Shown one piece after another: positions 49,722 through 58,308 of a stretch of 64,000 nt of DNA. Position 1 is the stretch's first letter. Each line of letters opens with the position of its first letter. The stretch comes from Acidaminococcus fermentans_A (GTDB lineage: Bacteria > Bacillota > Negativicutes > Acidaminococcales > Acidaminococcaceae): positions 53,073-117,072 of the forward strand of contig NZ_JBQOUY010000005.1 in NCBI RefSeq assembly GCF_052216985.1, in the 5' to 3' direction. The notes beneath the pieces were generated by a model. The model worked only from the letters and a program-made list of their open reading frames with translations, had not been told where the DNA came from and ran no database searches. Position numbers and translations under genes: made by a program.

Positions 49722-51437
49722 TTACAGCGCCTTATCCAAGATCTCCCGGATGGCTTGGATCCAATCCCCATCAAAGGAGACATCGGCCATTTCTCCATTG
49801 CACCGGAGCTTGGTTTCCATGGCATTCCGCTTCATGGTCTTAGGCCCGATGACGATCCGCAGGGGGCAGCCGATCAGGTCCGCATCCTTGAACTTCACCC
49901 CGGCCCGTTCGTCCCGGTCATCCAGCAGGGTATCGATGCCGGCTTTGTTCAGGGCGTCGTGGATCTCCACTGCCTTCTGCCAGCTTTCCTCGTCTTTCAC
50001 GTTCATGGCCAGTACCATCACCTGATAGGGAGCGATGTTCTTGGGCATGATGATCCCGTCTTTGTCATGGTGCTGTTCGATGGCAGCAGCCAGGGTCCGG
50101 CCCACGCCGATGCCGTAGCAGCCCATCACCAGTGGCCGTTCTTTTCCATCCGCATCCAGATAGGTGGCATGGAGGGCTTCGCTGTACTTGGTATTCAGCT
50201 TGAATACCTGCCCCACTTCGATGCCCCGTGCTTCCTTCAGATGTCCGTCACAGTGGGGGCATTTGTCCCCGGCTACGGCAGTGCTGATGTCGGTCACCTG
50301 GGTGTACACGAAATCCCGGGAAGGTTCCGCATTCACATAGTGGACGTCCTTTTCGTTGGCTCCGCAGCAGACATTGTGCATATTCATCACAGACTGATCG
50401 ATGAGGATGACGGCCTTATCCTTGTCCAGGCCGATAGGCCCCATGAATCCAGGGACCGTACCGGCTTCCCGGATCAAATCATCCGGCGCCATTTCCACTT
50501 CATTGCAGCCTACTGCATTCACCACTTTGGTATCGTTGACTTCCTTGTCTCCCCGGACAAAGCACAGCACCAGTTTCCCTTCGTCGGTGACAAAGGCTAC
50601 GGCCTTGACGCTCTTTTCCACAGGAGCCTTCAGGAAACGGCACACGGCTTCGATGGTATTGCAGCCAGGGGTCTCTTTCTTTTCCAGAGGCAGAGCTTCT
50701 TCCGCAGGAGCTTCGATGACAGCACATTCTGCCTTTTCCACGTCCGCGGCATAATCACAAGTATCGCAGTACACGATCCCAGCTTCCCCGCTGTCCGCCA
50801 GAGCCATGAATTCGTGGCTTCCCTTGCCGCCGATGGCACCGCTGTCCGCTTCCACCGGCCGGTAATCCAGGCCACACCGGGTGAAGATTCGGGCATAGGC
50901 ATCGTATTCATCCTGGTAGGATTTATCCAGCCCTTCCGCATCTTTGTCGAAGGAATAGCCGTCCTTCATGATGAATTCCCGGCTGCGCATGAGCCCGAAA
51001 CGGGGTCGCTTCTCATCCCGGAATTTGCTCTGGATCTGGTACAGGGTCACCGGCAGCTGCCGATAGGACCGGAGATCATCCCGGACCAGGGTGGTCACTA
51101 GTTCTTCATGGGTGGGCCCCAGGCAGAAGTCCCGGCCGTGCCGATCCTTCAGTTTGAACATCTCCGCCCCGTAGGCCGGCCACCGGCCGCTTTCCTGCCA
51201 GATTTCCGAAGGCTGGACTATGGGCATCATGATTTCCTGGGCTCCGGTGGGGACCATTTCCTCCCGGATGATTTCCTCGATTTTCCGCAGGCTCCGCCAG
51301 GCCAGGGGCAGATAGCTGTACAGCCCGCCGGCCACCTTTCGGATATATCCGGCCCGGAGCATCAGCTTGTGGCTTTCGATGACGGCTTCAGCCGGGACCT
51401 CTCTGAGAGTGGGAGCGTACAATTGGGAAACGCGCAT
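49722..51437 (-). CDS. proS: Prolyl-tRNA synthetase
   Basis: 571 residues, bacterial long type. Class II motifs: GLYSYLPLAWRSLRKIEEIIREEM (motif 1), SKFRDEKRPRFGLMRSREFIMKDGYSFD (motif 2) and GCYGIGVGRTLAAAIEQHHD (motif 3). The insertion domain (about 225-400) that hydrolyses mischarged Ala-tRNA(Pro) is present. The C-terminal anticodon-binding domain ends DWIQAIREILDKAL. It starts 2 bases after ispG, so it is the last gene of the long isoprenoid/lipid operon. Confidence 0.95.
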   Translation of the reverse strand: MRVSQLYAPTLREVPAEAVIESHKLMLRAGYIRKVAGGLYSYLPLAWRSLRKIEEIIREEMVPTGAQEIMMPIVQPSEIWQESGRWPAYGAEMFKLKDRHGRDFCLGPTHEELVTTLVRDDLRSYRQLPVTLYQIQSKFRDEKRPRFGLMRSREFIMKDGYSFDKDAEGLDKSYQDEYDAYARIFTRCGLDYRPVEADSGAIGGKGSHEFMALADSGEAGIVYCDTCDYAADVEKAECAVIEAPAEEALPLEKKETPGCNTIEAVCRFLKAPVEKSVKAVAFVTDEGKLVLCFVRGDKEVNDTKVVNAVGCNEVEMAPDDLIREAGTVPGFMGPIGLDKDKAVILIDQSVMNMHNVCCGANEKDVHYVNAEPSRDFVYTQVTDISTAVAGDKCPHCDGHLKEARGIEVGQVFKLNTKYSEALHATYLDADGKERPLVMGCYGIGVGRTLAAAIEQHHDKDGIIMPKNIAPYQVMVLAMNVKDEESWQKAVEIHDALNKAGIDTLLDDRDERAGVKFKDADLIGCPLRIVIGPKTMKRNAMETKLRCNGEMADVSFDGDWIQAIREILDKAL

Positions 51438-51439
51438 GT

Positions 51440-52507
51440 TTATAACTTCCTTTCGTCTGTGATCTTATGGATTTCTTCAAACAGTTCTTCTACCAGCCGG
51501 TCTTCCGGCACCTTCCGGAGGATCTGTCCCTTCCGGAACAGCAGGCCTTCGTCCTTGCCTCCGGCAATGCCCACATCGGCTTCCCGGGCTTCTCCCGGTC
51601 CGTTCACCACGCAGCCCATGACCGCGACGGTAATAGGTTCCGGGATATCGGCCAGCCGGGCCTCCACCTCTTTGGCCACCTTTTCCAGGCTCCAGCAGGT
51701 CCGCCCGCAGGTGGGACAGGATACCAGGGTGGGACCGTGCTGGCGCAGGCCCAAGGATTTCAGGATCTCGAACCCGGCATCGATTTCCGCCAGGGGATCC
51801 CCGGTCAGAGACACCCGGATGGTATCCCCGATGCCTTCGGCCAGGAGGGTCCCGATACCTACAGCGCTCTTGATGAGGCCGCTGTGGATAGTCCCTGCTT
51901 CTGTGATCCCCACATGGAGGGGATAATCGCATTCTTTGGCCATGAGCCGGTAGGCGGCCAGGGTCAGGGGCACATCGTGAGCTTTGAGAGAAATGACGAT
52001 ATGATCATAATCCATTCCTTCCAGGATACGGATATGCCGCCAGGCAGCTTCCACCAGGGCTTCTGCCGTAGGATGCCCATACTTTTCCAAAAGATCCTTG
52101 GGCAGGGACCCCGCATTGACACCGATCCGGATGGGCACCTGCCGCTCCCGGGCGGCATCTACTACCTTTTCCACCCGCTCTCGGCCCCCGATGTTCCCCG
52201 GGTTCAGCCGCAGGGCATCCACCCCGCTTTCCAGGGCCGCCAGCGCCAGCCGGTAATCGAAATGGATATCCGCCACCAGGGGGATGGTGATCTGTTTCCG
52301 GATTTCCTTCAGGGCCTGGGCCGCTTCCAGGGTAGGTACGGCACAGCGGATGATTTCACAGCCCCGATCCGTGAGCCGGTGGATCTGGTCCACAGTAGCG
52401 GCGATGTTTTCGGTCTTCGTATTGGTCATGGACTGGACGGCCACCGGGTTCTCTCCCCCAATGGTCACCTGCCCGATGCCCACCGTACGGCTTTTTCTTC
52501 TTTCCAT
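51440..52507 (-). CDS. ispG: 4-hydroxy-3-methylbut-2-enyl diphosphate synthase IspG
   Basis: 355 residues from ATG 52507 (AGGAGGGG upstream). TIM-barrel part with AVQSMTNTKTENI, IPLVADIHFDYRLAL and LRLNPGNIG. The iron-sulfur part has CPTCGRTCW and MGCVVNGPGEAREADVG. It is the penultimate step of the MEP pathway for isoprenoids. It sits with dxr and uppS in the same run, so isoprenoid synthesis and use are co-ordinated. Confidence 0.95.
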   Translation of the reverse strand: MERRKSRTVGIGQVTIGGENPVAVQSMTNTKTENIAATVDQIHRLTDRGCEIIRCAVPTLEAAQALKEIRKQITIPLVADIHFDYRLALAALESGVDALRLNPGNIGGRERVEKVVDAARERQVPIRIGVNAGSLPKDLLEKYGHPTAEALVEAAWRHIRILEGMDYDHIVISLKAHDVPLTLAAYRLMAKECDYPLHVGITEAGTIHSGLIKSAVGIGTLLAEGIGDTIRVSLTGDPLAEIDAGFEILKSLGLRQHGPTLVSCPTCGRTCWSLEKVAKEVEARLADIPEPITVAVMGCVVNGPGEAREADVGIAGGKDEGLLFRKGQILRKVPEDRLVEELFEEIHKITDERKL

Positions 52508-52517
52508 AGTTCCCCTC

Positions 52518-53534
52518 CTACTGCAGCAGATCATGCATGGTGGCAAAGATGGTCAAGGCAATGATGCAGGCCACACCGATCATCTGGATGATTTCCTTGG
52601 CCCGGGGCGCCAGCGCATGGCCCAGGATCCCTTCCACTACCAGCACCAGGAACTGTCCTCCATCCAAGGCTGGAATGGGTACCAGATTCAAGACAGCCAG
52701 GTTCAAGCTCAGGAAGGCCATGAATTCCAGATAGGGAATGGCTCCCTGGGCGGCTACATCCCCCGCCATATGGGCCACTCCGATAGGACCGGCGATTTCC
52801 GCATTGACTTTCCCGGTCACCATCCTCCGCAGCCCGTCGACCATGGCCCCAGTGATCCGGATCACGGAAAGAGCCGCGGTCTTCAGGCTTTCTCCCAGGG
52901 AAAGGGATTTGTGCTCGATCCGGGGCCGGACCCCGATGAGGAACCGTTTGCTTTCTCCATCATACCGAGGCTGCAGCCTCAGCTCCTGCCGGTTTCCCTG
53001 CCGCTGGATCACCAGGTGGCTCTCTGCCGGCCCGTTTGCCTGGACAAGGCCATTGATCTCGTTCCAGTGGGACAGGACCTGCCCATTGATGCTCACCAGC
53101 CGATCCCCGATCTGGAGCCCGGCTTCCGCTCCGGGATAGCCTTCCATCAGCCCCCCCACTACTGGTTCATCCACCGGGATTGCCATTCCCTTGAAGGCGA
53201 ACACACCGAAGAGGATCAGGAAGGTCAGCAGGAAATTCATGCAAGGGCCGGCCAGGATCACCAGCATCCGGGCCCATAAGGGCCGGCCATTGAAGCCTCG
53301 GGACGTCACCGCTTCCCCTGGCTCCATACCGGCAATCCGGTTGTAGCCCCCCAAGGGGCAGAGCCGGAGAGAATAGAGGGTCTCCCCTGCTTTTTTCTGG
53401 AACAGCTTGGGCCCGAAGCCGATGGAAAACTCCGTCACCAGCATACCGGTGCCCTTGGCTGCCAGAAAATGGCCCAGCTCATGGACCGTGATCAGTACAC
53501 CAAACAAGACAATGGCTGCTAAGATGGTCAACAA
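52518..53534 (-). CDS. rseP: RIP metalloprotease RseP
   Basis: 338 residues with four membrane helices. Site-2-protease zinc motif VHELGHFLAAKG (about 16-28), one PDZ domain in the middle (GGLMEGYPGAEAGLQIGDRLVSING, about 120-145) and C-terminal NLVPIPALDGGQ, the NxxPxPxLDGG metal site. It cleaves anti-sigma factors or signal-peptide remnants inside the membrane. Location between dxr and ispG is standard. Confidence 0.92.
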   Translation of the reverse strand: MLTILAAIVLFGVLITVHELGHFLAAKGTGMLVTEFSIGFGPKLFQKKAGETLYSLRLCPLGGYNRIAGMEPGEAVTSRGFNGRPLWARMLVILAGPCMNFLLTFLILFGVFAFKGMAIPVDEPVVGGLMEGYPGAEAGLQIGDRLVSINGQVLSHWNEINGLVQANGPAESHLVIQRQGNRQELRLQPRYDGESKRFLIGVRPRIEHKSLSLGESLKTAALSVIRITGAMVDGLRRMVTGKVNAEIAGPIGVAHMAGDVAAQGAIPYLEFMAFLSLNLAVLNLVPIPALDGGQFLVLVVEGILGHALAPRAKEIIQMIGVACIIALTIFATMHDLLQ

Positions 53535-53545
53535 AACAAATCCTC

Positions 53546-54700
53546 CTATGGTTCCTGCTGTACAAAAGCTTCTGCTCTTTCCCGGGCTTTCCGGTCCGCT
53601 TCCACGATGGTCCCATAGGAATCCACCGGAAGGGGCTCCGTAGCCGACAGGACCTTCTCAATGAGATCCGCAATCCCCAAGAAAGAGATCTTTCCCTGGA
53701 GAAACGCTGCTACCGCCACTTCATTGGCTGCATTGAAGGTACAGGGCAGGATCCCGCCCTGTTTGCCCGCCTGGATGGCCAAAGGGAGAGCCCGGAACAA
53801 TTCGGTGTCCGGTTCGTAAAAAGTCAGGGCTCCGGCTTTCACCAGATCCAGCTGGTCGAAGGCTACCGGCCAGCGGTCCGGCCAGCTGAGGGCATATTGG
53901 ATGGGCAGCTTCATGTCCGCCACCCCCAATTGGGCCATCACAGCCCCATCGCTGTATTCCACCAGGCTGTGGACGATGCTCTGGGGGTGGATCACGGGGA
54001 CGATCTTTTCATAAGGGGCATCGAATAGCCAGTGGGCTTCGATCACTTCCAGTCCTTTATTGGCCAGGGTAGATGAATCGATGGTCACCTTGGTACCCAT
54101 GGTCCAGGTGGGATGGTGGAGGCACTGTTCCACTGTCACGTTCTGGAGCTCCTCCCGGCTCTTTCCCCGGAAAGGTCCTCCAGAAGCAGTGAGCAGGATC
54201 CGCTTCAGATCCTTATGGGCATTGCCCTGGAGGCACTGGAAAATAGCACTGTGCTCACTGTCCACGGGAGTCAACCGGACCCCGTTTTTTTTCACCGCCT
54301 CCATCACCAGGCTCCCGGCCGCCACCAGAGTCTCCTTATTGGCCAGGGCGATATCTTTCCCAGCCTGGATAGCTGCCAGGGTAGGCCGGAGACCGGCATA
54401 GCCCACCATGGCTCCCAGTACCGTATCCGCTTCCGGACAGGTGGCCACTGCCATGATTCCCTCCGGACCGCTGAGGATCTCTGTAGGTCCGCTGTACCGT
54501 GCCTTCAGACGCCAGGCTGCTTCAGGATCGGACAGAGCTGCTGCCAGAGGATGGAACTTCCGGATCTGGGCTTCCAGCAGCCCATCATTTTCATGGGCCG
54601 CCAGGGCCACCACCTGGAGCCGTTCCGAGTTGGCCGACACCACATCCAGGGTCTGGGTACCAATGGATCCCGTGGACCCCAATATTGCGATTTTCTTCAT
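53546..54700 (-). CDS. dxr: 1-deoxy-D-xylulose 5-phosphate reductoisomerase
   Basis: 384 residues from ATG 54700 (GGAGG 5 bases upstream). NADPH site ILGSTGSIGTQTLDVV, substrate/metal motifs NKETLVAAGSLV, PVDSEHSAIFQCL and LTASGGPFRG, and HPTWTMGTKVTIDSSTLANKGLEVIEAHWLF. Second enzyme of the MEP isoprenoid pathway. Eleven bases lie between its stop and the rseP start. Confidence 0.95.
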   Translation of the reverse strand: MKKIAILGSTGSIGTQTLDVVSANSERLQVVALAAHENDGLLEAQIRKFHPLAAALSDPEAAWRLKARYSGPTEILSGPEGIMAVATCPEADTVLGAMVGYAGLRPTLAAIQAGKDIALANKETLVAAGSLVMEAVKKNGVRLTPVDSEHSAIFQCLQGNAHKDLKRILLTASGGPFRGKSREELQNVTVEQCLHHPTWTMGTKVTIDSSTLANKGLEVIEAHWLFDAPYEKIVPVIHPQSIVHSLVEYSDGAVMAQLGVADMKLPIQYALSWPDRWPVAFDQLDLVKAGALTFYEPDTELFRALPLAIQAGKQGGILPCTFNAANEVAVAAFLQGKISFLGIADLIEKVLSATEPLPVDSYGTIVEADRKARERAEAFVQQEP

Positions 54701-54711
54701 GGAAACCTCCT

Positions 54712-55542
54712 TCAGCCCAACAGGCACAAGGTAATGAAATAATAGGCAAAAGGCACCGAGAAAATCAGGCTGTCACACCGGTCCAGCACACCCCCGTGGC
54801 CAGGGAAGAAATTGCCGGAATCCTTGATGTCACAGGACCGTTTCAGGATGCTTTCCACCAGGTCTCCCAGGGGAGCGAAGAATCCGATGCCCACCCCCAG
54901 GAGCAGCACCGGTACCAAGGGATATTGAAGCCACAGGGAACCTAAGAGCCACACAGTGGCCACGCAGCCGATGAAACCGCACAGGGCCCCTTCCCGGGTC
55001 TTTTTGGGGCTCACCTTGGGGAGCAGTTTGGTCTTCCCGAAGGCCCGTCCCCCGAAATAAGCAAAGGTGTCACTGGCCCAGGTGGCGAACATCACCGTCC
55101 ACAGCAGGGCTTCTCCCAGGCTCACCGTCCCCCAGACGGGGATGGTGTGGAGAGGACCGGTCAGTTCCCGGAGCAGGATGAAATGGGCAAAAGGCAATCC
55201 CAGGTACACGAGAGCCATACAGGTCAGGCCGGTGTTTTCCGGGAAATAGCCCTGGGCATAGAAATAGAGCCCCTCCAACAGCACCAAAAGGGAAAATAGG
55301 GTGACGAGAGGCAGCAGCCAATCCGGTTTCCCCAGCCCGGCTGCTCCGATCAGGAGAGCCGTACCCAGAAGGCCTGTGGCCCGGTACACCTGGATCCCGT
55401 CCCGGGTCAGCATATTCCGGTATTCCCGGAAGCCCACCAGTCCCAGGAGCAGTACTCCCAGGGCAAACAGCAGGCCCCCCATCTTAATCAATAACAATGC
55501 GATAGGGATGGCCACAATGGCCGTCCGTATTCTCTGTCCCAT
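54712..55542 (-). CDS. cdsA: Phosphatidate cytidylyltransferase CdsA
   Basis: 276 residues, about seven or eight membrane segments. The C-terminal signature is intact: FGKTKLLPKVSPKKTREGALCGF, then GDLVESILKRSCDIKDSGNFFPGHGGVLDRCDS, which carries the CDP-alcohol metal ligands. It makes CDP-diacylglycerol for phospholipids. Lies between uppS and dxr with gaps of about 12 bases. Confidence 0.94.
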   Translation of the reverse strand: MGQRIRTAIVAIPIALLLIKMGGLLFALGVLLLGLVGFREYRNMLTRDGIQVYRATGLLGTALLIGAAGLGKPDWLLPLVTLFSLLVLLEGLYFYAQGYFPENTGLTCMALVYLGLPFAHFILLRELTGPLHTIPVWGTVSLGEALLWTVMFATWASDTFAYFGGRAFGKTKLLPKVSPKKTREGALCGFIGCVATVWLLGSLWLQYPLVPVLLLGVGIGFFAPLGDLVESILKRSCDIKDSGNFFPGHGGVLDRCDSLIFSVPFAYYFITLCLLG

Positions 55543-55554
55543 AGTCAGCGCCTC

Positions 55555-56346
55555 TTATTTCTGATTCAGGCCACCGAACCGGCGGTCCCGTTTCTGATAG
55601 CTGGACACCGCTTCCGTCAGCAGGGCTTCGGAAAAGTCCGGCCAGAAAACAGGGGTGGTCCAGAATTCCGAATAGGCGATCTGCCAGAGCATGAAATTGC
55701 TCACCCGCAAATCGCCCCCGGTGCGGATCAAAAGATCCGGTGCCGGCAGTCCCCGGGTATACAGGTGTCCTTCGATGGTCTTTTCATTTATAGCATCCGG
55801 TGCCAGGGTCCCCTGCTGGACAGAGCCGGCGATTTCCCGCACAGCCTCCACCAATTCCCGCTGGCCACCGTAATTGATTGCGATGTTCAGGATGATTCCC
55901 GTATTGTCCTTTGTCACGTCCAGGGCATGATCCATCTTTTCCTGGACAATGGCAGGCAGCCCCTCTCGAGAGCCCATGAAACGGATACGGACGTTATATT
56001 GATTGAATTCTTCCAGTTCACTGGTCAGATACTGGCAAAGGAGATCCATGATGAAGCGGACTTCCGTAATGGGCCGTTTCCAGTTTTCCGTAGAAAAGGC
56101 ATAGACGCTCAAGGCTTTGATGCCCAGATGATCCGCGAACTTCACGATCCGCCGCAAAGTCCGGGCGCCCTCTGCATGGCCGAAGGTCCGGGGTTTTCCC
56201 TGGGCTCTGGCCCACCGGCCGTTGCCGTCCATGATGATGGCCACATGGCGGGGGATCAGATCCGGTTGGAGCATGGAGGTATCCACCCCGTCGATTTCCG
56301 GGATGGGTTCCGGTTTGGAAGTGAGGCCTAAGAGTTTTTTCAGCAT
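55555..56346 (-). CDS. uppS: Undecaprenyl diphosphate synthase (isoprenyl transferase)
   Basis: 263 residues from ATG 56346 (GGGG 7 bases upstream; the ATG at 56352 is too close). Cis-prenyltransferase motifs: PRHVAIIMDGNGRWARAQG with the catalytic Asp, STENWKRP, and LIRTGGDLRVSNFMLWQIAYSEFW. It makes the C55 lipid carrier for peptidoglycan. First gene after the ferredoxin terminator, so it may have read-through or a weak promoter of its own. Confidence 0.94.
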   Translation of the reverse strand: MLKKLLGLTSKPEPIPEIDGVDTSMLQPDLIPRHVAIIMDGNGRWARAQGKPRTFGHAEGARTLRRIVKFADHLGIKALSVYAFSTENWKRPITEVRFIMDLLCQYLTSELEEFNQYNVRIRFMGSREGLPAIVQEKMDHALDVTKDNTGIILNIAINYGGQRELVEAVREIAGSVQQGTLAPDAINEKTIEGHLYTRGLPAPDLLIRTGGDLRVSNFMLWQIAYSEFWTTPVFWPDFSEALLTEAVSSYQKRDRRFGGLNQK

Positions 56347-56359
56347 TGGCATACCCCTA

Positions 56360-56400
56360 TAAAAAAATTTGCGCAGCCTGCTTACGCGGGCTGCGCAACA
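56360..56400 (-). terminator. Terminator after the ferredoxin gene
   Basis: TTGCGCAGCC / GGCTGCGCAA around an 10-base loop, followed by TTTTTTT on the minus strand. It separates the rpsB-to-ferredoxin group from uppS-cdsA. Confidence 0.85.
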
Positions 56401-56412
56401 ACGCCAGAAAGC

Positions 56413-56586
56413 TTATTCAGCTTTGATAGCGCCAACCGGGCAAGCGCCGGTGCAAGCATCGCAATCGATGCAGCTGGCTTCGTCAACCTTGTACTTGCCG
56501 TTGTCTTCAGCGATTGCACCTACCGGGCAGGTCCCAGCGCAGGAACCGCAGCCGATGCATTCGTCTTGGTTAATTTTGTGTGCCAT
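56413..56586 (-). CDS. 2[4Fe-4S] ferredoxin
   Basis: 57 residues from ATG 56586 (GGGAGGTG upstream). Two CxxCxxCxxxCP clusters, CIGCGSCAGTCPVGAI and CIDCDACTGACPVGAI, define a clostridial-type bacterial ferredoxin. It is a low-potential electron carrier for fermentative oxidoreductases. Preceded by a small conserved gene with which it overlaps by 17 bases, and ended by a strong terminator. Confidence 0.93.
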   Translation of the reverse strand: MAHKINQDECIGCGSCAGTCPVGAIAEDNGKYKVDEASCIDCDACTGACPVGAIKAE

Positions 56587-56818
56587 TGTCAGTACACCTC
56601 CCTTCGAATTTGCAACCAACAATTATTTGTAATTTATGGTCAGACACAACAGTCTGCTTAAGGACATAAGCAGAACCATCATGCCAGACTTGCGCAGGAT
56701 GGTGGAAATAAGGCTCTGCCCGGACGATTTCTGCCTGCCAGCCGGCTGCCTCCAGCTTTTCCAAAGCCAGTGCCAGGGGCCGCGCCAGAACATCGGGTGC
56801 CTTGGGAGATGCCGTCAT
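56570..56818 (-). CDS. Small hypothetical protein between frr and ferredoxin
   Basis: 82 residues from ATG 56818, which overlaps the frr stop (TGATG). The sequence has an N-terminal amphipathic helix (RPLALALEKLEAAGWQAEIVR) and a strand-rich C-terminus (YVLKQTVVSDHKLQIIVGCKFE). No domain is recognised. Tight coupling on both sides supports real translation. A function linked to frr or the ferredoxin is not implied by sequence. Confidence 0.6.
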   Translation of the reverse strand: MTASPKAPDVLARPLALALEKLEAAGWQAEIVRAEPYFHHPAQVWHDGSAYVLKQTVVSDHKLQIIVGCKFEGRCTDNGTQN

Positions 56819-57381
56819 CACACCGACATGACTTCCTTTTCTTTTTGGGCCAGCACATCATCGATTTTCTTAGTGTACTTATCCGTCAGCTTCTGGGAAA
56901 AATCCGTTGCGTCCTTGGCATCATCTTCCGTGATTTCCTTAGCTTTGACTTGTTTTTTCACAGCGTCATTGAAATCCCGGCGGATATTCCGGATTTCCAC
57001 CCGGCTGGCTTCGCCTTTTTTATTGACCACTTTTACCAGTTCCTTCCGGCGTTCTTCCGTCAGGAGAGGCAGGTTCAGGCGGATCACGGTGCCATCATTA
57101 TTCGGATTCAAGCCCAGGTCAGAGGTCATGATGGCCTTTTCAATGGTCTTGAGCAGGCTCCGGTCCCAGGGCTGGATCACAATCATACGAGGTTCCGGGA
57201 CAGAGACGTTGGCTACCTGGGTCACCGGCGTGGGAGCCCCATAATAGTCCACTTTGACCTGATCCAGCAGGGACGGCGTAGCCCGCCCAGTACGGATATT
57301 GGTCAGTTCATTCCGGAGCGCTTGGAGCGCTTTATCCATTTTCTCTTGGGTCTTGGTTTGCAGTTCTTCCAATGTTGCCAT
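56818..57381 (-). CDS. frr: Ribosome recycling factor
   Basis: 187 residues, standard size. Three-helix-bundle features: KMDKALQALRNELTNIRTGRATPSLLDQVKVDYYG, WDRSLLKTIEKAIMTSDLGLNPNNDGTVIRLNLP, and C-terminal KEITEDDAKDATDFSQKLTDKYTKKID. It splits ribosomes after termination together with EF-G. It begins where pyrH ends (adjacent codons). Confidence 0.95.
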   Translation of the reverse strand: MATLEELQTKTQEKMDKALQALRNELTNIRTGRATPSLLDQVKVDYYGAPTPVTQVANVSVPEPRMIVIQPWDRSLLKTIEKAIMTSDLGLNPNNDGTVIRLNLPLLTEERRKELVKVVNKKGEASRVEIRNIRRDFNDAVKKQVKAKEITEDDAKDATDFSQKLTDKYTKKIDDVLAQKEKEVMSV

Positions 57382-58107
57382 TTAGAATCCTCCTACCAGG
57401 GTTCCGATTTCCTCACCGGAAGCAGCCTTCAGGATATTCCCTTCGGCGTCGATGTTGAAGACTACGATGGGAATATGGTTATCCATACACAGGCTGATTG
57501 CGGTGGAATCCATGACACCCAGATTTCTTTGAATGACTTCGATATATTCCAGATGATCGAATTTCACAGCCGTGGGATTGACGGCCGGATCACTGTCATA
57601 CACGCCGTCCACACCTTTTTTGGCCATCAGGATGGCATCCGCTTCGATTTCAGCCGCCCGCAGAGCAGCCGTGGTATCCGTAGAAAAATACGGATTGCCC
57701 GTGCCAGCTGCAAAGATCACCACCCGGCCCTTTTCCAGATGCCGGACAGCTCTCCGACGGATATAAGGTTCCGCGATGGCTCTCATTTCGATGGCCGTCT
57801 GTACCCGTGTAGGTACGCCACGGTTTTCCAGGGCATCCTGCAAAGCCAGGGAGTTGATCACGGTCGCCAGCATCCCCATATAATCGGCCGTTGCCCGGTC
57901 CATCCCTTTGGAGGCGCCAGCCAATCCTCTCCAGATATTGCCGCCGCCGTTGACCACAGCCACATCCATACCGCTTTCCCGGACGTCCTGGATCTGTGCC
58001 GCAATGGCATCCACCGTCTTGGGATCGATTCCATAGCCTTTCTCACCGGCCAGGGCTTCCCCACTGAGTTTCAGAATTACGCGTTTGAACTTTCTTTTAC
58101 CCGACAC
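57382..58107 (-). CDS. pyrH: UMP kinase
   Basis: 241 residues from GTG 58107, chosen because GGGAGGT lies 7 bases upstream and gives the normal family length. Amino-acid-kinase fold: KRVILKLSGEALAGEKGYGID, VVNGGGNIWRGLAGA, RATADYMGMLATVINSLAL and FAAGTGNPYFSTDTTAALRA. It phosphorylates UMP to UDP. A promoter lies 107-135 bases upstream, after the tsf terminator. Confidence 0.95.
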   Translation of the reverse strand: MSGKRKFKRVILKLSGEALAGEKGYGIDPKTVDAIAAQIQDVRESGMDVAVVNGGGNIWRGLAGASKGMDRATADYMGMLATVINSLALQDALENRGVPTRVQTAIEMRAIAEPYIRRRAVRHLEKGRVVIFAAGTGNPYFSTDTTAALRAAEIEADAILMAKKGVDGVYDSDPAVNPTAVKFDHLEYIEVIQRNLGVMDSTAISLCMDNHIPIVVFNIDAEGNILKAASGEEIGTLVGGF

Positions 58108-58213
58108 TGACAGTACCTCCCACAGAGTTCCGCAGATCTTGAACAAGAAGCCATACACCCGCTCTGATGATCTCCGTCAGATCCAGTTGCCCAGCATCTG
58201 TCCGTTCCTTATC

Positions 58214-58242
58214 ATTATAGGTGAATTTTATCTTTCCTGCAA
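58214..58242 (-). promoter_or_regulatory. pyrH promoter
   Basis: Minus-strand TTGCAG (58237-58242) and TATAAT (58214-58219), 17-base spacer, giving a leader of about 100 bases. Confidence 0.75.
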
Positions 58243-58267
58243 GACTGAATCTAAAATGCCCCAAAAA

Positions 58268-58303
58268 ACAAGGGGCTGCCGCACAAGCGAGAGCCCCTTG
58301 CAA
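58268..58303. terminator. tsf terminator hairpin
   Basis: AAGGGGCT / AGCCCCTT with an imperfect G/C-rich loop, then TTGTTTTTTGG on the minus strand, just after the tsf stop. Confidence 0.65.
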
Positions 58304-58308
58304 GAGTG

